Source: Streptomyces sp. NBC_01224 (GTDB lineage: Bacteria > Actinomycetota > Actinomycetes > Streptomycetales > Streptomycetaceae). Taken from it: 64,000 bases of DNA. The stretch spans positions 3,658,001 to 3,722,000 of the forward strand of contig NZ_CP108529.1 in the NCBI RefSeq assembly GCF_036002945.1. The letters are read 5' to 3'. This document shows, piece after piece, positions 1 through 8,521 of the stretch (its first letter is position 1; every line of letters starts with the position of its first letter). Both the position numbers and the translations under genes were made by a program. The notes under the pieces are model-generated. The model was given only the letters and a program-made list of their open reading frames with translations. It was not told the origin of the DNA and did no database searches.

Positions 1-1
1 C

Positions 2-715
2 ACACCCCCCACCGCCCCGGCCAGCACCTCCGCCCTCCCCGCCGAGGGCGGCGAGCGGCCGCCCGTCGTGCTCCTGCACGGCTTCATCGACAACCGCTCG
101 GTCTTCGTCCTGCTCCGCCGCTCCCTCGCCCGGCACGGCTGGCGCCATCTGGAGTCGCTCAACTACTCGCCGCTGACCTGCGACATCCGTACGGCGGCCG
201 AGCTGCTCGGGCGGCACGTCGAGGAGATCTGCGCCCGCACCGGACACCACCGGGTCGACATCGTCGGGCACAGCCTCGGCGGCCTGATCGCCCGCTATTA
301 CGTACAGCGGCTGGGCGGTGACCAGCGGGTCCGCACCCTGGTCACCCTCGGCACACCGCACGGGGGCACGTCCGTCGCCCCACTGGCCAGCGCTCACCCC
401 ATCGTGCGCCAGATGCGTACGGGCTCCGCGCCGATCGAGGAACTGCGCAGGCCGGCGCCCGGCTGCCGCACCCGGTTCGTGAGCTTCTGGAGCGAGCTGG
501 ACCGGGTGATCGTCCCGGCCGAGGCGGCCTGCATCGACCATCCGGATCTCGACGCGTTGAACGTACGCGTCAGCGGCATCGGCCATCTCGCGCTCCCGGT
601 GCACCCCGCTGTCGCCGCCGCGGTCCGGCAGGCGCTGGAATCCCGCGAATCGATGATCGAAGCCACAGGAACCACCGGAACAACAGGGGCAGCAGGGGCC
701 GCTTCGGTGGCTTGA
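2..715 (+). CDS. Lipase/esterase, alpha/beta hydrolase (5' truncated by window edge)
   Basis: The reading frame is open to the left edge, so the true start lies outside the window; the GTG at 68 sits inside the conserved first beta strand (PPVVLLHGF) and is not the start. The oxyanion-hole HGF motif is followed by the nucleophile elbow GHSLGG, then an acidic residue in SELDRVI and a late histidine in GIGHLALP, which complete a Ser-Asp-His triad. This pattern fits the Streptomyces triacylglycerol lipase/esterase (EstA/LipA-like) family, whose members are usually secreted; a signal peptide would be in the missing part. The C-terminus ends in a Gly/Thr/Ala-rich tail. Substrate cannot be told from sequence. 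Confidence 0.85.
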   Translation, partial: TPPTAPASTSALPAEGGERPPVVLLHGFIDNRSVFVLLRRSLARHGWRHLESLNYSPLTCDIRTAAELLGRHVEEICARTGHHRVDIVGHSLGGLIARYYVQRLGGDQRVRTLVTLGTPHGGTSVAPLASAHPIVRQMRTGSAPIEELRRPAPGCRTRFVSFWSELDRVIVPAEAACIDHPDLDALNVRVSGIGHLALPVHPAVAAAVRQALESRESMIEATGTTGTTGAAGAASVA

Positions 716-965
716 CCAGACTGGCCCGGCCTCACCGCACTCCGCCGGAGGCCCAAAAAAATAGAACGCGTTTCGAACATAGAGCCAAGGCTGTGTGGAC
801 AGCCCGTCGAAAGACGGCCGATTGCCCGTTTCCTGAGCCACCCGAGCCTGCCGAAGATTGTCGACGTCACGTACCGCCGGGTACAGTCGCGGCCACTGCT
901 CCCCCTGGGATCCCTCCACCGGACCCCAGACCACAGGTCCTGCTGCCGAGGCGAGAGAGAAGTTG

Positions 966-2516
966 GTGAACGACCAGCACCCCCACGCCGGGTACGCCGG
1001 ATACGACAGCCAAGCCACCGGCGGCTTCGACAGCGACCCGCTCTTCGGTTCCCTTCCCGGCAGCTACGACGGCACGTACGGCAGCGGCTACGACACCGGC
1101 CAGGCCGGGTACAGCGGCCAGTACGACTCCACGCAGTGGGACACGGGTGCACACGCCACCACCTCGTACGACGCCTACGCCCCGTACGCAGCGGAGTCCC
1201 AGCAGTACGCCGCGGGCCCCACGTACGACACCACAGCCACCTGGACGCCCGGAGCCGACTACGGCACGGCAGCGACCACGGCCGCCACCGCTACCGCTAC
1301 CGCCACCTTCGCCGAAATTCCGGCCCAGGGCGGCGCCCCGGACGCCACGGGCCAGTGGGACACCAACAGCTGGTACCAGACCGGCCAGTGGGCGACGACC
1401 GACACGGCCGCGCACGACACCGGCGCGTACGACGCCACCGCCTGGAACACCGGCGCCACGCCCGAGCAGGAACAGCAAACCGCGCAAACGTTGCACGAGG
1501 CTCTAGCGACACACGAGGCATACGAAGCACGAGAGGCGCACCAGGCGCACGAGGCGCACGAGGCGCACCAGTCGTACGAGTCCTATGCCGACCAGGACTC
1601 CTTCGACCCGTACGAGCCTCAGCGCACCGCCGAGTTCAGCCTCCCGGAGACGGGGGCGGAGGCTGACTTCGACACCGACGTGCGCGAAGCCGCCGCCGAC
1701 GACACGGCCGACGCCGCGCCCGACACCCACCGTCCCATCGGACGCCCCGCCACCCGCAGCGGTGGCGGCGGCAGTCGCAGTCGGCGGCGTTCCCCCGCAA
1801 AGCGTTCCGCGCTCCTCACCGTCGCCATTCCCTCCGCCTGCGTGATGAGCGTGGCCGGTATCGCCGCGGCTTCCGTCAGTGGAATGGGCGGCGAGGACAA
1901 GAAGGACAACAACACCACGATGGCGGCCGCCGACCCCGGCTCCGTCAAGCCGGTCGCCGCCAACAACAAGCTGGACACCCAACTCGCCAACCTCAGCGCC
2001 GACGCGGAGAACTTCGCCGACCGCGCCAGCCGTACCCAGGAACGCATCGACCTGAGGGAGCGGCAGGCCGCCGAGAAGAAGAAGCGCGAGGAAGAGGCCG
2101 CCCGCAAGGAGGCGCTGCGCCCCAAATTCCTCCTGCCGGTCGCGCAGCACGGCCTCAGCGCGTACTTCGGCCAGGCGGGCGTCAACTGGATGTCCGTGCA
2201 CACGGGCATCGACTTCCCCGTCTCGTACGGCACGCCCGTGATGGCCGCGACCGACGGCACCGTACGCACCCAGCTGAACAGCGCCTACGGGAACATGGCC
2301 ATCGTCACCATGGCCGACGGCACCGAGACCTGGTACTGCCACCTCAGCAGCACCAAGATCCGCTCCGGCCCGGTGAAGGCCGGCGATGTGATCGCGTACT
2401 CCGGGGATTCAGGGAACTCCACCGGCCCGCACCTGCACTTCGAGGTACGGCCCGGGGGCGGAGCGGCAATAGACCCGCTGCCCTGGCTCCGCAGCCACGG
2501 CCTCGACCCGACCTGA
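966..2516 (+). CDS. M23 family metallopeptidase, membrane anchored
   Basis: A peptidoglycan endopeptidase of the LytM/M23 type, about 516 residues. The C-terminal domain carries the zinc ligands HTGID and HLHF plus the conserved YGN and GNSTGPH segments. Before it lie a single membrane segment (near SALLTVAIPSACVMSV) and a charged coiled coil (RERQAAEKKKREEE). The first ~270 residues are a low-complexity Tyr/Asp/Ala/Thr-rich region ending in His-Glu-Ala repeats and then Arg-rich sequence; they should be cytoplasmic. The frame is open upstream to 858, but the GTG at 966 follows a purine-rich GAGAGAGAAG stretch and begins a sensible N-terminus. Cell-wall remodelling is the likely role; the lytic specificity is unknown. 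Confidence 0.9.
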   Translation: MNDQHPHAGYAGYDSQATGGFDSDPLFGSLPGSYDGTYGSGYDTGQAGYSGQYDSTQWDTGAHATTSYDAYAPYAAESQQYAAGPTYDTTATWTPGADYGTAATTAATATATATFAEIPAQGGAPDATGQWDTNSWYQTGQWATTDTAAHDTGAYDATAWNTGATPEQEQQTAQTLHEALATHEAYEAREAHQAHEAHEAHQSYESYADQDSFDPYEPQRTAEFSLPETGAEADFDTDVREAAADDTADAAPDTHRPIGRPATRSGGGGSRSRRRSPAKRSALLTVAIPSACVMSVAGIAAASVSGMGGEDKKDNNTTMAAADPGSVKPVAANNKLDTQLANLSADAENFADRASRTQERIDLRERQAAEKKKREEEAARKEALRPKFLLPVAQHGLSAYFGQAGVNWMSVHTGIDFPVSYGTPVMAATDGTVRTQLNSAYGNMAIVTMADGTETWYCHLSSTKIRSGPVKAGDVIAYSGDSGNSTGPHLHFEVRPGGGAAIDPLPWLRSHGLDPT

Positions 2517-2566
2517 GCCACCCGGCGGCCGGTGCAACTGCCCCGGCCGCCCACCCGGCTACCGCA

Positions 2567-5044
2567 CTACAGCTTCTCGACCGGCGCGTACCGCAGCAGC
2601 AGCTTCTTCGGCCGCTCGTCCCCGAAGTCGACCGTCGCCTTCGCCTGGTCGCCGACGCCCTCGACCGCCGTGACCGTGCCGAGCCCGAACTGGTCGTGCG
2701 TGACCCGGTCCCCGACCACCAGCGTGACCGTCGGCCTGTCCGAGGTGCGCCGGGTCGCGAAGCCCGAGGGGCCCGACCGGGCGCGCGACGAGGACAGCGA
2801 CGACGTGATCCCCGACGTCGGTCCGGCCGGGGCCGCCATCGGACCGGTCCGCTTCCACTCCAGGTGCTGGTCCGGGATCTCCTCCAGGAACCGCGACGGC
2901 GGGTTGTACGAGGGCTGCCCCCACGCGCTGCGCATCGCCGCCCGGGTCAGATAGAGCCGCTCGCGGGCCCGGGTGATCCCGACGTACGCGAGCCGCCGCT
3001 CCTCCTCCAGCTCCTTCACCTGTCCCAGCGCGCGCATGTGCGGGAAGACGCCGTCCTCCATGCCGGTCAGGAAGACCACCGGGAATTCGAGGCCCTTCGC
3101 GGTGTGCAGCGTCATCAGCGTGATGACACCTGAGCCGTCCTCGTCCTCGTCGGGGATCTGGTCGGAGTCGGCAACGAGCGCGACCTTCTCCAGGAATTCG
3201 GCGAGCGTGCCCGCGCCTTCCTCTTCCCCCCGCTCCTGCTCGAATTCGAGGGCGACGGCGGCGAGTTCCTGAAGGTTCTCGATGCGGGTCTCGTCCTGCG
3301 GGTCGGTGGATGCCTGGAGCTCGGCGAGGTAGCCGGTGCGCTCCAGCACCGCCTCCAGAACCACCGCCGGGCCCGCGCCGGACTCGACGATCGTGCGCAG
3401 CTCCTCCATCAGCGTGTTGAACCGCTTGACGGCGTTGGCCGACCGGGCCGCCATGCCGTACGCCTCGTCGACCCGGCGCAGCGCCTGCGGGAAGGTGATC
3501 TTCTCGCGCATGGAGAGCGCGTCGATCATCGCCTCGGCACGGTCGCCGATGCCGCGCTTGGGCACATTGAGGATGCGGCGCAGCGGAACGGTGTCCTCGG
3601 GGTTGGCGAGAACCCGGAGGTAGGCCAGGACGTCCCGGACCTCCTTGCGCTCGTAGAAGCGCACGCCGCCGACGACCTTGTAGGGCAGTCCGACGCGGAT
3701 GAAGATCTCTTCGAAGACACGGGACTGCGCGTTCGTACGGTAGAAGATCGCGACGTCGCCCGCCTTGGCGTCGCCCGCGTCGGTCAGCCGGTCGATCTCG
3801 TCGGCGACGAACTGCGCCTCGTCGTGCTCGGTGTCGGCGACATAGCCGGTGATCCGGGCGCCCGTACCGGCGTTCGTCCAGAGGTTCTTGGGGCGGCGGC
3901 TCTCGTTGCGCTCGATGACCGCGTTGGCAGCGGACAGGATCGTCTGCGTGGAGCGGTAGTTCTGCTCCAGGAGGATCGTGGTCGCGTTCGGGTAGTCCTC
4001 CTCGAATTGGAGGATGTTACGGATGGTCGCGCCGCGGAAGGCGTAGATCGACTGGTCCGCGTCACCGACGACGCACAGCTCGGCGGGGGCGTCGCTCTCG
4101 CCGGCCGGGCCGACCAGTTCGCGCACGAGGGTGTACTGGGCGTGGTTGGTGTCCTGGTACTCGTCGACCAGGACGTGCCGGAAGCGGCGGCGGTAGTGCT
4201 CGGCGACGTCGGGGAAGGCCTGGAGCAGATGGACCGTCGTCATGATGATGTCGTCGAAGTCCAGCGCGTTCGCCTCGCGCAGCCGGGACTGGTACATCGC
4301 GTAGGCCTGGGCGAGGGTCTTCTCGAAGCCTCCCCCATTCTCGGCTCCGCTCGAATGGGAGGTGCCCCCTCCGGCCTGGCCGGCGAAGGTCTCCTCGTCG
4401 ATCAGCTCGTTCTTCAGGTTGGAGACCTTGGCCGTGAACGCCTTCGGCGGGAAGCGCTTCGGGTCGAGGTCGAGATCGCGGCAGACCAGGGCCATCAGGC
4501 GCTTGGAGTCGGCGGCGTCGTAGATCGAGAACGACGAGGTGAAGCCGAGCTTCTTCGACTCGCGGCGCAGGATGCGTACGCACGCGCTGTGGAAGGTCAT
4601 GACCCACATGGCGTTGGCGCGCGGTCCGACGAGTTGCTCGACGCGCTCCTTCATCTCGCCCGCGGCCTTGTTGGTGAAGGTGATCGCCAGGATCTGGCCG
4701 GGGTGCACCCCGCGCTCGGCGAGGAGGTGGGCGATCCGGTGGGTCAGCACCCGGGTCTTTCCGGAGCCCGCCCCGGCGACGATGAGCAGCGGGGAGCCCG
4801 CGTGGACCACGGCGGCGCGTTGCTCGGTGTTCAGCCCGTCGAGGAGCGCCGCGGAGTCGATGACGGGGCGGTGCGCGCCGTCGCGGTAGTACGCGTCCCT
4901 GGGCGGCGGCGGGGGCCCGTCGAATACGCCCGCGAAGAGGTCCTCCGGCACCGCTTCGGGTGCGGAGTCCTCGGGGGGCGGCGGGGGCTCTTCCTCCGAG
5001 TGCTGGAGGCCGGCCAGGAAGCTGTCGTCAAAGAGGCTGCTCAT
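2567..5044 (-). CDS. pcrA: ATP-dependent DNA helicase UvrD/PcrA
   Basis: Superfamily 1A 3'-5' helicase of 825 residues, used in repair and replication restart. Visible motifs in order: Walker A AGAGSGKTRVL, motif Ia TFTNKAAGEMKERV, Walker B/motif II VDEYQDTNHAQY, motif III GDADQSIYAFRGA, motif IV QNYRSTQTI, motif V TLHTAKGLEFPVVF and motif VI YVGITRARERLYLT. The C-terminal Tudor-like domain (DQFGLGTVTAVEG) that binds RNA polymerase in PcrA is present. The N-terminal ~50 residues are acidic and proline-rich, as in other actinobacterial PcrA. Around residues 224-239 there is a Gly/Ser-rich insertion encoded by a palindromic repeat (see separate entry). Confidence 0.96.
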   Translation of the reverse strand: MSSLFDDSFLAGLQHSEEEPPPPPEDSAPEAVPEDLFAGVFDGPPPPPRDAYYRDGAHRPVIDSAALLDGLNTEQRAAVVHAGSPLLIVAGAGSGKTRVLTHRIAHLLAERGVHPGQILAITFTNKAAGEMKERVEQLVGPRANAMWVMTFHSACVRILRRESKKLGFTSSFSIYDAADSKRLMALVCRDLDLDPKRFPPKAFTAKVSNLKNELIDEETFAGQAGGGTSHSSGAENGGGFEKTLAQAYAMYQSRLREANALDFDDIIMTTVHLLQAFPDVAEHYRRRFRHVLVDEYQDTNHAQYTLVRELVGPAGESDAPAELCVVGDADQSIYAFRGATIRNILQFEEDYPNATTILLEQNYRSTQTILSAANAVIERNESRRPKNLWTNAGTGARITGYVADTEHDEAQFVADEIDRLTDAGDAKAGDVAIFYRTNAQSRVFEEIFIRVGLPYKVVGGVRFYERKEVRDVLAYLRVLANPEDTVPLRRILNVPKRGIGDRAEAMIDALSMREKITFPQALRRVDEAYGMAARSANAVKRFNTLMEELRTIVESGAGPAVVLEAVLERTGYLAELQASTDPQDETRIENLQELAAVALEFEQERGEEEGAGTLAEFLEKVALVADSDQIPDEDEDGSGVITLMTLHTAKGLEFPVVFLTGMEDGVFPHMRALGQVKELEEERRLAYVGITRARERLYLTRAAMRSAWGQPSYNPPSRFLEEIPDQHLEWKRTGPMAAPAGPTSGITSSLSSSRARSGPSGFATRRTSDRPTVTLVVGDRVTHDQFGLGTVTAVEGVGDQAKATVDFGDERPKKLLLRYAPVEKL
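4329..4372. repeat. Palindromic repeat inserted in frame within pcrA
   Basis: An imperfect palindrome with arms CCTCCCCCATTC (4329-4340) and GAATGGGAGG (4353-4362), followed by TGCCCCCTCC. It encodes a Gly/Ser/Asn-rich stretch (TSHSSGAENGGG) inside the otherwise conserved helicase between LIDEETFAGQ and FEKTLAQAY, which are normally almost adjacent in actinobacterial PcrA (from memory). Short palindromes with this GAATGGGAGGTGCCCCC character occur as dispersed intergenic elements in Streptomyces genomes as I remember them. No second copy was noticed in this window. Confidence 0.6.
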
Positions 5045-5227
5045 CGCTTGTCGAGTCTAGGCCGCCGCAACGACACACGACGGCCGCATGGCGAACCGCA
5101 CCCGACGACCGGGCACACAAAGGCAGCGGTCACCCACTCCGTGTAAGGGAATTCGGGCCCTCGTCGGCCCTTGCCGCCCCACTTCACCAAGGTCACGAAA
5201 ATGTATCGGGCATATCGAACATCGACC

Positions 5228-5257
5228 TTCACAGCAGCACCACGGGTTGGCTAGCGT
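5228..5257 (+). promoter_or_regulatory. Promoter candidate for riboswitch/NlpC-P60 transcript
   Basis: TTCACA at 5228-5233 and TAGCGT at 5252-5257 are separated by 18 bases, resembling a vegetative (HrdB-type) promoter. It sits about 55 bases before the aptamer, so the riboswitch would lie in the resulting leader. Confidence 0.45.
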
Positions 5258-5304
5258 GCTCGACCGGGCGGCCCGTACCCCCTGAGGCGAACCACGCCGA
5301 GCGG

Positions 5305-5455
5305 GCGCCCACGCCGAATCCGGCCTGCCCTCGCGGGAGTTCGGAGCCGGGGACCCACACGCAGCACCGGGGTGAATCGGTCCTTATCCCCCACTCGGAC
5401 CGTAGGGCAGCCTTCCGTTCCGCCCGAACCCGACAGCTAACCCGGTAGGCGGTCC
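5305..5455 (+). promoter_or_regulatory. c-di-AMP riboswitch (ydaO-yuaA class)
   Basis: The leader shows the conserved blocks of the ydaO aptamer in order: CGCCGAATCCGG, GAGCCGGGGACCCAC, GGGGTGAATC, GTAGGGCAGCCTTCCG, CCCGAACCCGACAGCTAACC and GGTAGGCGG. The outer helix can form between CGCC at 5312-5315 and GGCG at 5448-5451. In actinobacteria this class is known to control wall hydrolase genes, and the next gene is an NlpC/P60 hydrolase. In that setting c-di-AMP binding usually lowers expression; the sequence itself does not show the direction of control. Confidence 0.93.
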
Positions 5456-5474
5456 ACGGAAGGAGATGCCGGCC

Positions 5475-6641
5475 TTGGCGTCGCATCGCAAACCGCGCAC
5501 CCGGGTGCGCACCACCACACCGGCCGTAGGACTCACCACGGCGGCACTGGCGTCCGTGACCCTTCTCTCCGCACAGAGCGCCACGGCCGCCCCCGCCCCG
5601 AAGCCCGGCATCGAGGACGTCCAGAAGAAGGTCGACGACCTCTACCGGCAGGCGGGCACCGCGACCCAGCAGTACAACCAGGCAAAGGAAGCCTCCGCCA
5701 CCCAGCGCGCCAAGGTCGACGCCCTGCTGGAGGACGTGGCCAAGCGCGCCGACAAGCTCAACGACGCCCGCAGGACGCTCGGCGCCTACGCGGCCGCGCA
5801 GTACCGCACCGGCTCCATCACGCCGAGCGCCACCTTCTTCCTGGCCGACGACCCGCAGTCGTACTTCGACCAGAGCCAGCTGATGAGCCGGATGACCGGT
5901 CAGCAGCAGAAGGCAGTCACGGACTTCCGTACGCAGCAGGCCAAGGCGTCGAAGAAGCGTGCCGAAGCGGTGCGGAGCCTGGAGACGCTGACCTCGACAC
6001 AGACCACGCTGCGCACCAGCAAGCAGAACGTCCAGAAGAAACTGGGCGAGGCGCGCGCGACGCTGTCCAAGCTGACCGCCGAGGAGAAGGCGCGGCTCGC
6101 GGCGCTGGAGCGCAAGAAGGAGGCGGAGGCCAAGCGCAAGGCGGAGGAGCTCGCGAAGCAGCAGGCCGCCACCAAGGCGGAGGCGGACCGCAAGGCCGCA
6201 GAGGCCGCGAAGGAGGCAGGATCCGGCAGCGGTACGGGTACGGGTACGGGTACGGGTACGGGCACCGGAACCGGCTCGGACAGCAGCGCCACCGCCAAGG
6301 CCCAGAAGGCCCTCGCCTTCGCCACGGCCCAGATCGGGAAGCCGTACGTGTGGGGCGCGACGGGCCCGTCCTCGTACGACTGCTCCGGCCTCACCCAGGC
6401 CGCTTGGAAGGCCGCGGGCGTCGACCTCCCGCGCACCACCTGGGACCAGGTGGAGACAGGCACCCGGATCGCGACGGCCGATCTGCAGCCGGGCGACCTC
6501 GTCTTCTTCTACGACGACATCAGCCACGTCGGCATCTACAAGGGCGACGGAATGATGATCCACGCGCCGAAGCCGGGGGCGAATGTGCGCGAGGAGTCGA
6601 TCTACTACATGCCGATCTACGGCAGCGTGCGGCCGTCGTAG
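5475..6641 (+). CDS. NlpC/P60 family peptidoglycan hydrolase (riboswitch controlled)
   Basis: Secreted cysteine peptidase expected to cut peptide stems of peptidoglycan. The start is placed at TTG 5475: GGAAGGAG ends 9 bases before it, whereas the ATG at 5466 directly abuts that ribosome binding site; the resulting MASHRKPRTR matches the N-terminus of the paralogue at 7435. A signal peptide spans about residues 15-37. A long coiled coil (residues ~40-240, with Lys/Ala/Glu-rich end) and a Gly-Thr repeat linker lead to the C-terminal NlpC/P60 domain, with catalytic Cys in SSYDCSGL and His in ISHVGIYKG. The N-terminal coiled coil with C-terminal P60 resembles RipA/CwlO-type hydrolases, which are often held inactive by the coil. 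Confidence 0.92.
   Translation: MASHRKPRTRVRTTTPAVGLTTAALASVTLLSAQSATAAPAPKPGIEDVQKKVDDLYRQAGTATQQYNQAKEASATQRAKVDALLEDVAKRADKLNDARRTLGAYAAAQYRTGSITPSATFFLADDPQSYFDQSQLMSRMTGQQQKAVTDFRTQQAKASKKRAEAVRSLETLTSTQTTLRTSKQNVQKKLGEARATLSKLTAEEKARLAALERKKEAEAKRKAEELAKQQAATKAEADRKAAEAAKEAGSGSGTGTGTGTGTGTGTGSDSSATAKAQKALAFATAQIGKPYVWGATGPSSYDCSGLTQAAWKAAGVDLPRTTWDQVETGTRIATADLQPGDLVFFYDDISHVGIYKGDGMMIHAPKPGANVREESIYYMPIYGSVRPS
6231..6260 (+). repeat. GGTACG hexamer tandem repeat (Gly-Thr linker)
   Basis: Five perfect GGTACG units run in frame, each encoding Gly-Thr, followed by diverged GGCACC and GGAACC units. They form the flexible linker between coiled coil and catalytic domain of the NlpC/P60 protein. 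Being a multiple of three, copy-number slippage would change linker length without shifting the frame. Confidence 0.9.
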
Positions 6642-6665
6642 CGGCTCACCTCCCTGCGTCCTCAG

Positions 6666-6702
6666 CTGCCGGACGGGCTTGATGTCCCCGCCCGTCCGGC
6701 AG
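6666..6702. terminator. Bidirectional terminator hairpin
   Basis: Perfect 13-bp stem, CTGCCGGACGGGC pairing with GCCCGTCCGGCAG around an 11-base loop, between the convergent NlpC/P60 gene and the small membrane protein gene. There is no U-tract, as is common in Streptomyces. Confidence 0.75.
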
Positions 6703-6722
6703 CATGGGCGGCACGGGCCGGC

Positions 6723-7076
6723 TCAGGTCCAGAGCGTGGCGATGAAGATGTTGGCGAGCGTCAGCCCGCCCACCGCCGCGAAGGCACCCTTGTCGGCCTT
6801 CTCCTCGTCCCGCTTGACGTAGACGAGCGCGAGGATCACGACCAGGAGCAGCAGCTTGATCCCGATCTTGATGTTGTTCACGTGGTGACCGTCGGCCTCG
6901 TTGAGCCCGACCAGCGCGACACCGGTGACCAGCATCGTCAGTGCGCCGTGCAGCATCGCCGGGACGAACCGGGCCGTGCCCGCGCCCATCGCCTTCATCT
7001 GGGTCAGGAAACCGCCCAGCAGAGAGCCGATACCGATGATGTGCAGGGCGACGAAGACATTGATGAGTACGTCCAT
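6723..7076 (-). CDS. Small four-helix integral membrane protein
   Basis: 117 residues starting at ATG 7076 (MDVLINVFVALHIIG). The frame is open further upstream to 7220, but that extension is charged and unlike the family. Four hydrophobic segments are visible: residues ~3-25, ~40-60, ~70-88 and ~97-115, with a short charged loop KRDEEKADK. I recognise it only as a conserved Streptomyces membrane protein of unknown function. It is convergent with the upstream NlpC/P60 gene and divergent from the next one. Confidence 0.8.
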   Translation of the reverse strand: MDVLINVFVALHIIGIGSLLGGFLTQMKAMGAGTARFVPAMLHGALTMLVTGVALVGLNEADGHHVNNIKIGIKLLLLVVILALVYVKRDEEKADKGAFAAVGGLTLANIFIATLWT

Positions 7077-7434
7077 GGGTCCGCAGCCTAGCCCCGGCCA
7101 TATCACCACTCCGCAGGCAGGTACGACTTCCTGCCGCTTCACTCGCGCCTGCACCAATTGCCTGACTCTGGTGCAATTTTTCCGATCAATCGGCGACAGC
7201 GCCGCGCCAAATTCGGGCAATAGGCTTCATTACAACTCTTCCCCGTGCCCCGGGTTTAGCGTCCCTACCCAGGTGACCGGCTTCACCGCCGCTCCGCACC
7301 CGGACGGCGAACCGGTCACCCCGCCGAGAAATCCGGCGGCGGGCCACTCCCCCTGTTGGTGACCCGCCGCCGGACCTCGGGCAGGCCCGCCGGTAGTCCC
7401 CGACGGGCAGTCGCCAGGAAGGACGCACGCCCCC
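7077..7434 (+). promoter_or_regulatory. Intergenic region with promoter and structured leader of second NlpC/P60 gene
   Basis: No gene is visible here. A -10-like TAGCGT at 7257-7262 would start transcription near 7269. The following ~165-base leader can fold: GGTGACCGG (7272-7280) pairs with CCGGTCACC (7312-7320), and CCCCGCCG with CGGCGGCGGG just after. Further upstream TGCACCA (7150-7156) and TGGTGCA (7169-7175) form an inverted repeat followed by ATTTTT. None of the conserved ydaO blocks (CAGCTAACC, GGGGTGAATC) are present, so this is not the riboswitch class seen upstream of the first paralogue. Confidence 0.5.
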
Positions 7435-8481
7435 GTGGCAGCGCACCGGAAACCCAAGCAGCGCCCGTACACCGGCCCTGCTGCCCGCACCGCAGCCACC
7501 CTCGCCATCGCCGGGGCCGCCACCGCTGCCGCTCTGCCGGGTTCCGCACACGCCGATCCCCAGCTCACCCCCGCCCAGGTCAGGGCGGAGGTGGACCGGC
7601 TGTACCACGACGCGGAAGTCGCCACCGAGCAGTACAACGGCGCGAAGGAGAAGGCGTCCGCCGCCGCCGATGCCGTCGACACCCTGCGCAACGAGGCGGC
7701 CCGCGGGACCGAGCGTCTCAACGCCTCGCGCAACGCACTGGGTTCACTCGCCGCCGCGCAGTACCGCACCGGCGGCCTGGACCCGGCCGTACAGCTGGCG
7801 CTCTCCTCCGACCCCGACCAGTATCTGGAGCGCGCGTCGTACGTGGACCGGATCGGCGACCGCCAGGCCGCCGAGGTCGACGGGGTGGAGCGGCAGGTCG
7901 CCCGGATCGCCCAGCTGCGCTCGCAGGCCAAGGGAAAGCTGGCTGCGCTGGCATCCCGCCAGGCCGAGCTGAAGAAGCACAAGGCGACGATCAAGACCAA
8001 ACTGGCCGACGCGCAGCGGCTCCTCGCCACCCTGTCCCCGGCCGAGCGTGCCGCCTACGAGAGCTCGGACAGCGCGCGCTCCGCCGACCGTGCCGACCGC
8101 AGCACCGCACGCGGTCCCGTCCAGGCTCCCAACGCCCGTGCCGCCGAGGCCGTCGCGTTCGCGTACGGGGCGCTCGGAAAGCCGTACGTCTGGGGCGCGA
8201 CCGGCCCGTCCTCGTTCGACTGCTCCGGGCTCATCCAGGCCGCCTGGCGCTCCGCCGGTGTCTCGTTACCCCGGACCACCTACACCCAGATCAACGCCGG
8301 ACAGCACATCTCACGCTCCGATCTCGCCCCGGGCGACCTGGTGTTCTTCTACTCCGGCGTCAGCCACGTCGGGCTCTACATCGGCAACGGCCAGATGATC
8401 CACGCCCCGCGCCCGGGAGCACCGGTCCGGATCGCGCCGATCGACCAGATGCCCTTCGCCGGAGCGACCCGGGTGGCATAG
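7435..8481 (+). CDS. NlpC/P60 family peptidoglycan hydrolase, second paralogue
   Basis: 348 residues, GTG start after AGGAAGGA. The N-terminus MAAHRKPKQR parallels that of the paralogue at 5475. Signal peptide (ATLAIAGAATAAALPGSAHA), coiled coil over residues ~45-215 and C-terminal NlpC/P60 domain with Cys in SSFDCSGL and His in VSHVGLYIG. It lacks the long Lys/Ala segment and Gly-Thr linker of its neighbour, so the coil joins the catalytic domain more directly. It is probably a wall hydrolase with partly overlapping function; the different leader suggests different regulation. Confidence 0.92.
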   Translation: MAAHRKPKQRPYTGPAARTAATLAIAGAATAAALPGSAHADPQLTPAQVRAEVDRLYHDAEVATEQYNGAKEKASAAADAVDTLRNEAARGTERLNASRNALGSLAAAQYRTGGLDPAVQLALSSDPDQYLERASYVDRIGDRQAAEVDGVERQVARIAQLRSQAKGKLAALASRQAELKKHKATIKTKLADAQRLLATLSPAERAAYESSDSARSADRADRSTARGPVQAPNARAAEAVAFAYGALGKPYVWGATGPSSFDCSGLIQAAWRSAGVSLPRTTYTQINAGQHISRSDLAPGDLVFFYSGVSHVGLYIGNGQMIHAPRPGAPVRIAPIDQMPFAGATRVA

Positions 8482-8521
8482 GCTCCCGACTTCTGATCAA
8501 CCGGCCGGAGGACACCCGCAC

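Noticed and set aside
1500..1580. GAGGCGCAC-type repeats as a CRISPR or mobile repeat
   Set aside because: They encode His-Glu-Ala repeats in frame within the M23 protein; no spacers or flanking structure.
3824..5146. 440-codon plus-strand frame opposite pcrA
   Set aside because: Antisense of conserved helicase motifs; no independent evidence.
5466..5474. ATG 5466 as the start of the first NlpC/P60 gene
   Set aside because: The ribosome binding site GGAAGGAG directly touches it; TTG 5475 has correct spacing and gives the N-terminus shared with the paralogue.
7263..7434. Second ydaO riboswitch before the second NlpC/P60 gene
   Set aside because: The gene context suggested it, but CAGCTAACC, GGGGTGAATC and GGTAGGCG are absent; only generic GC-rich helices remain.
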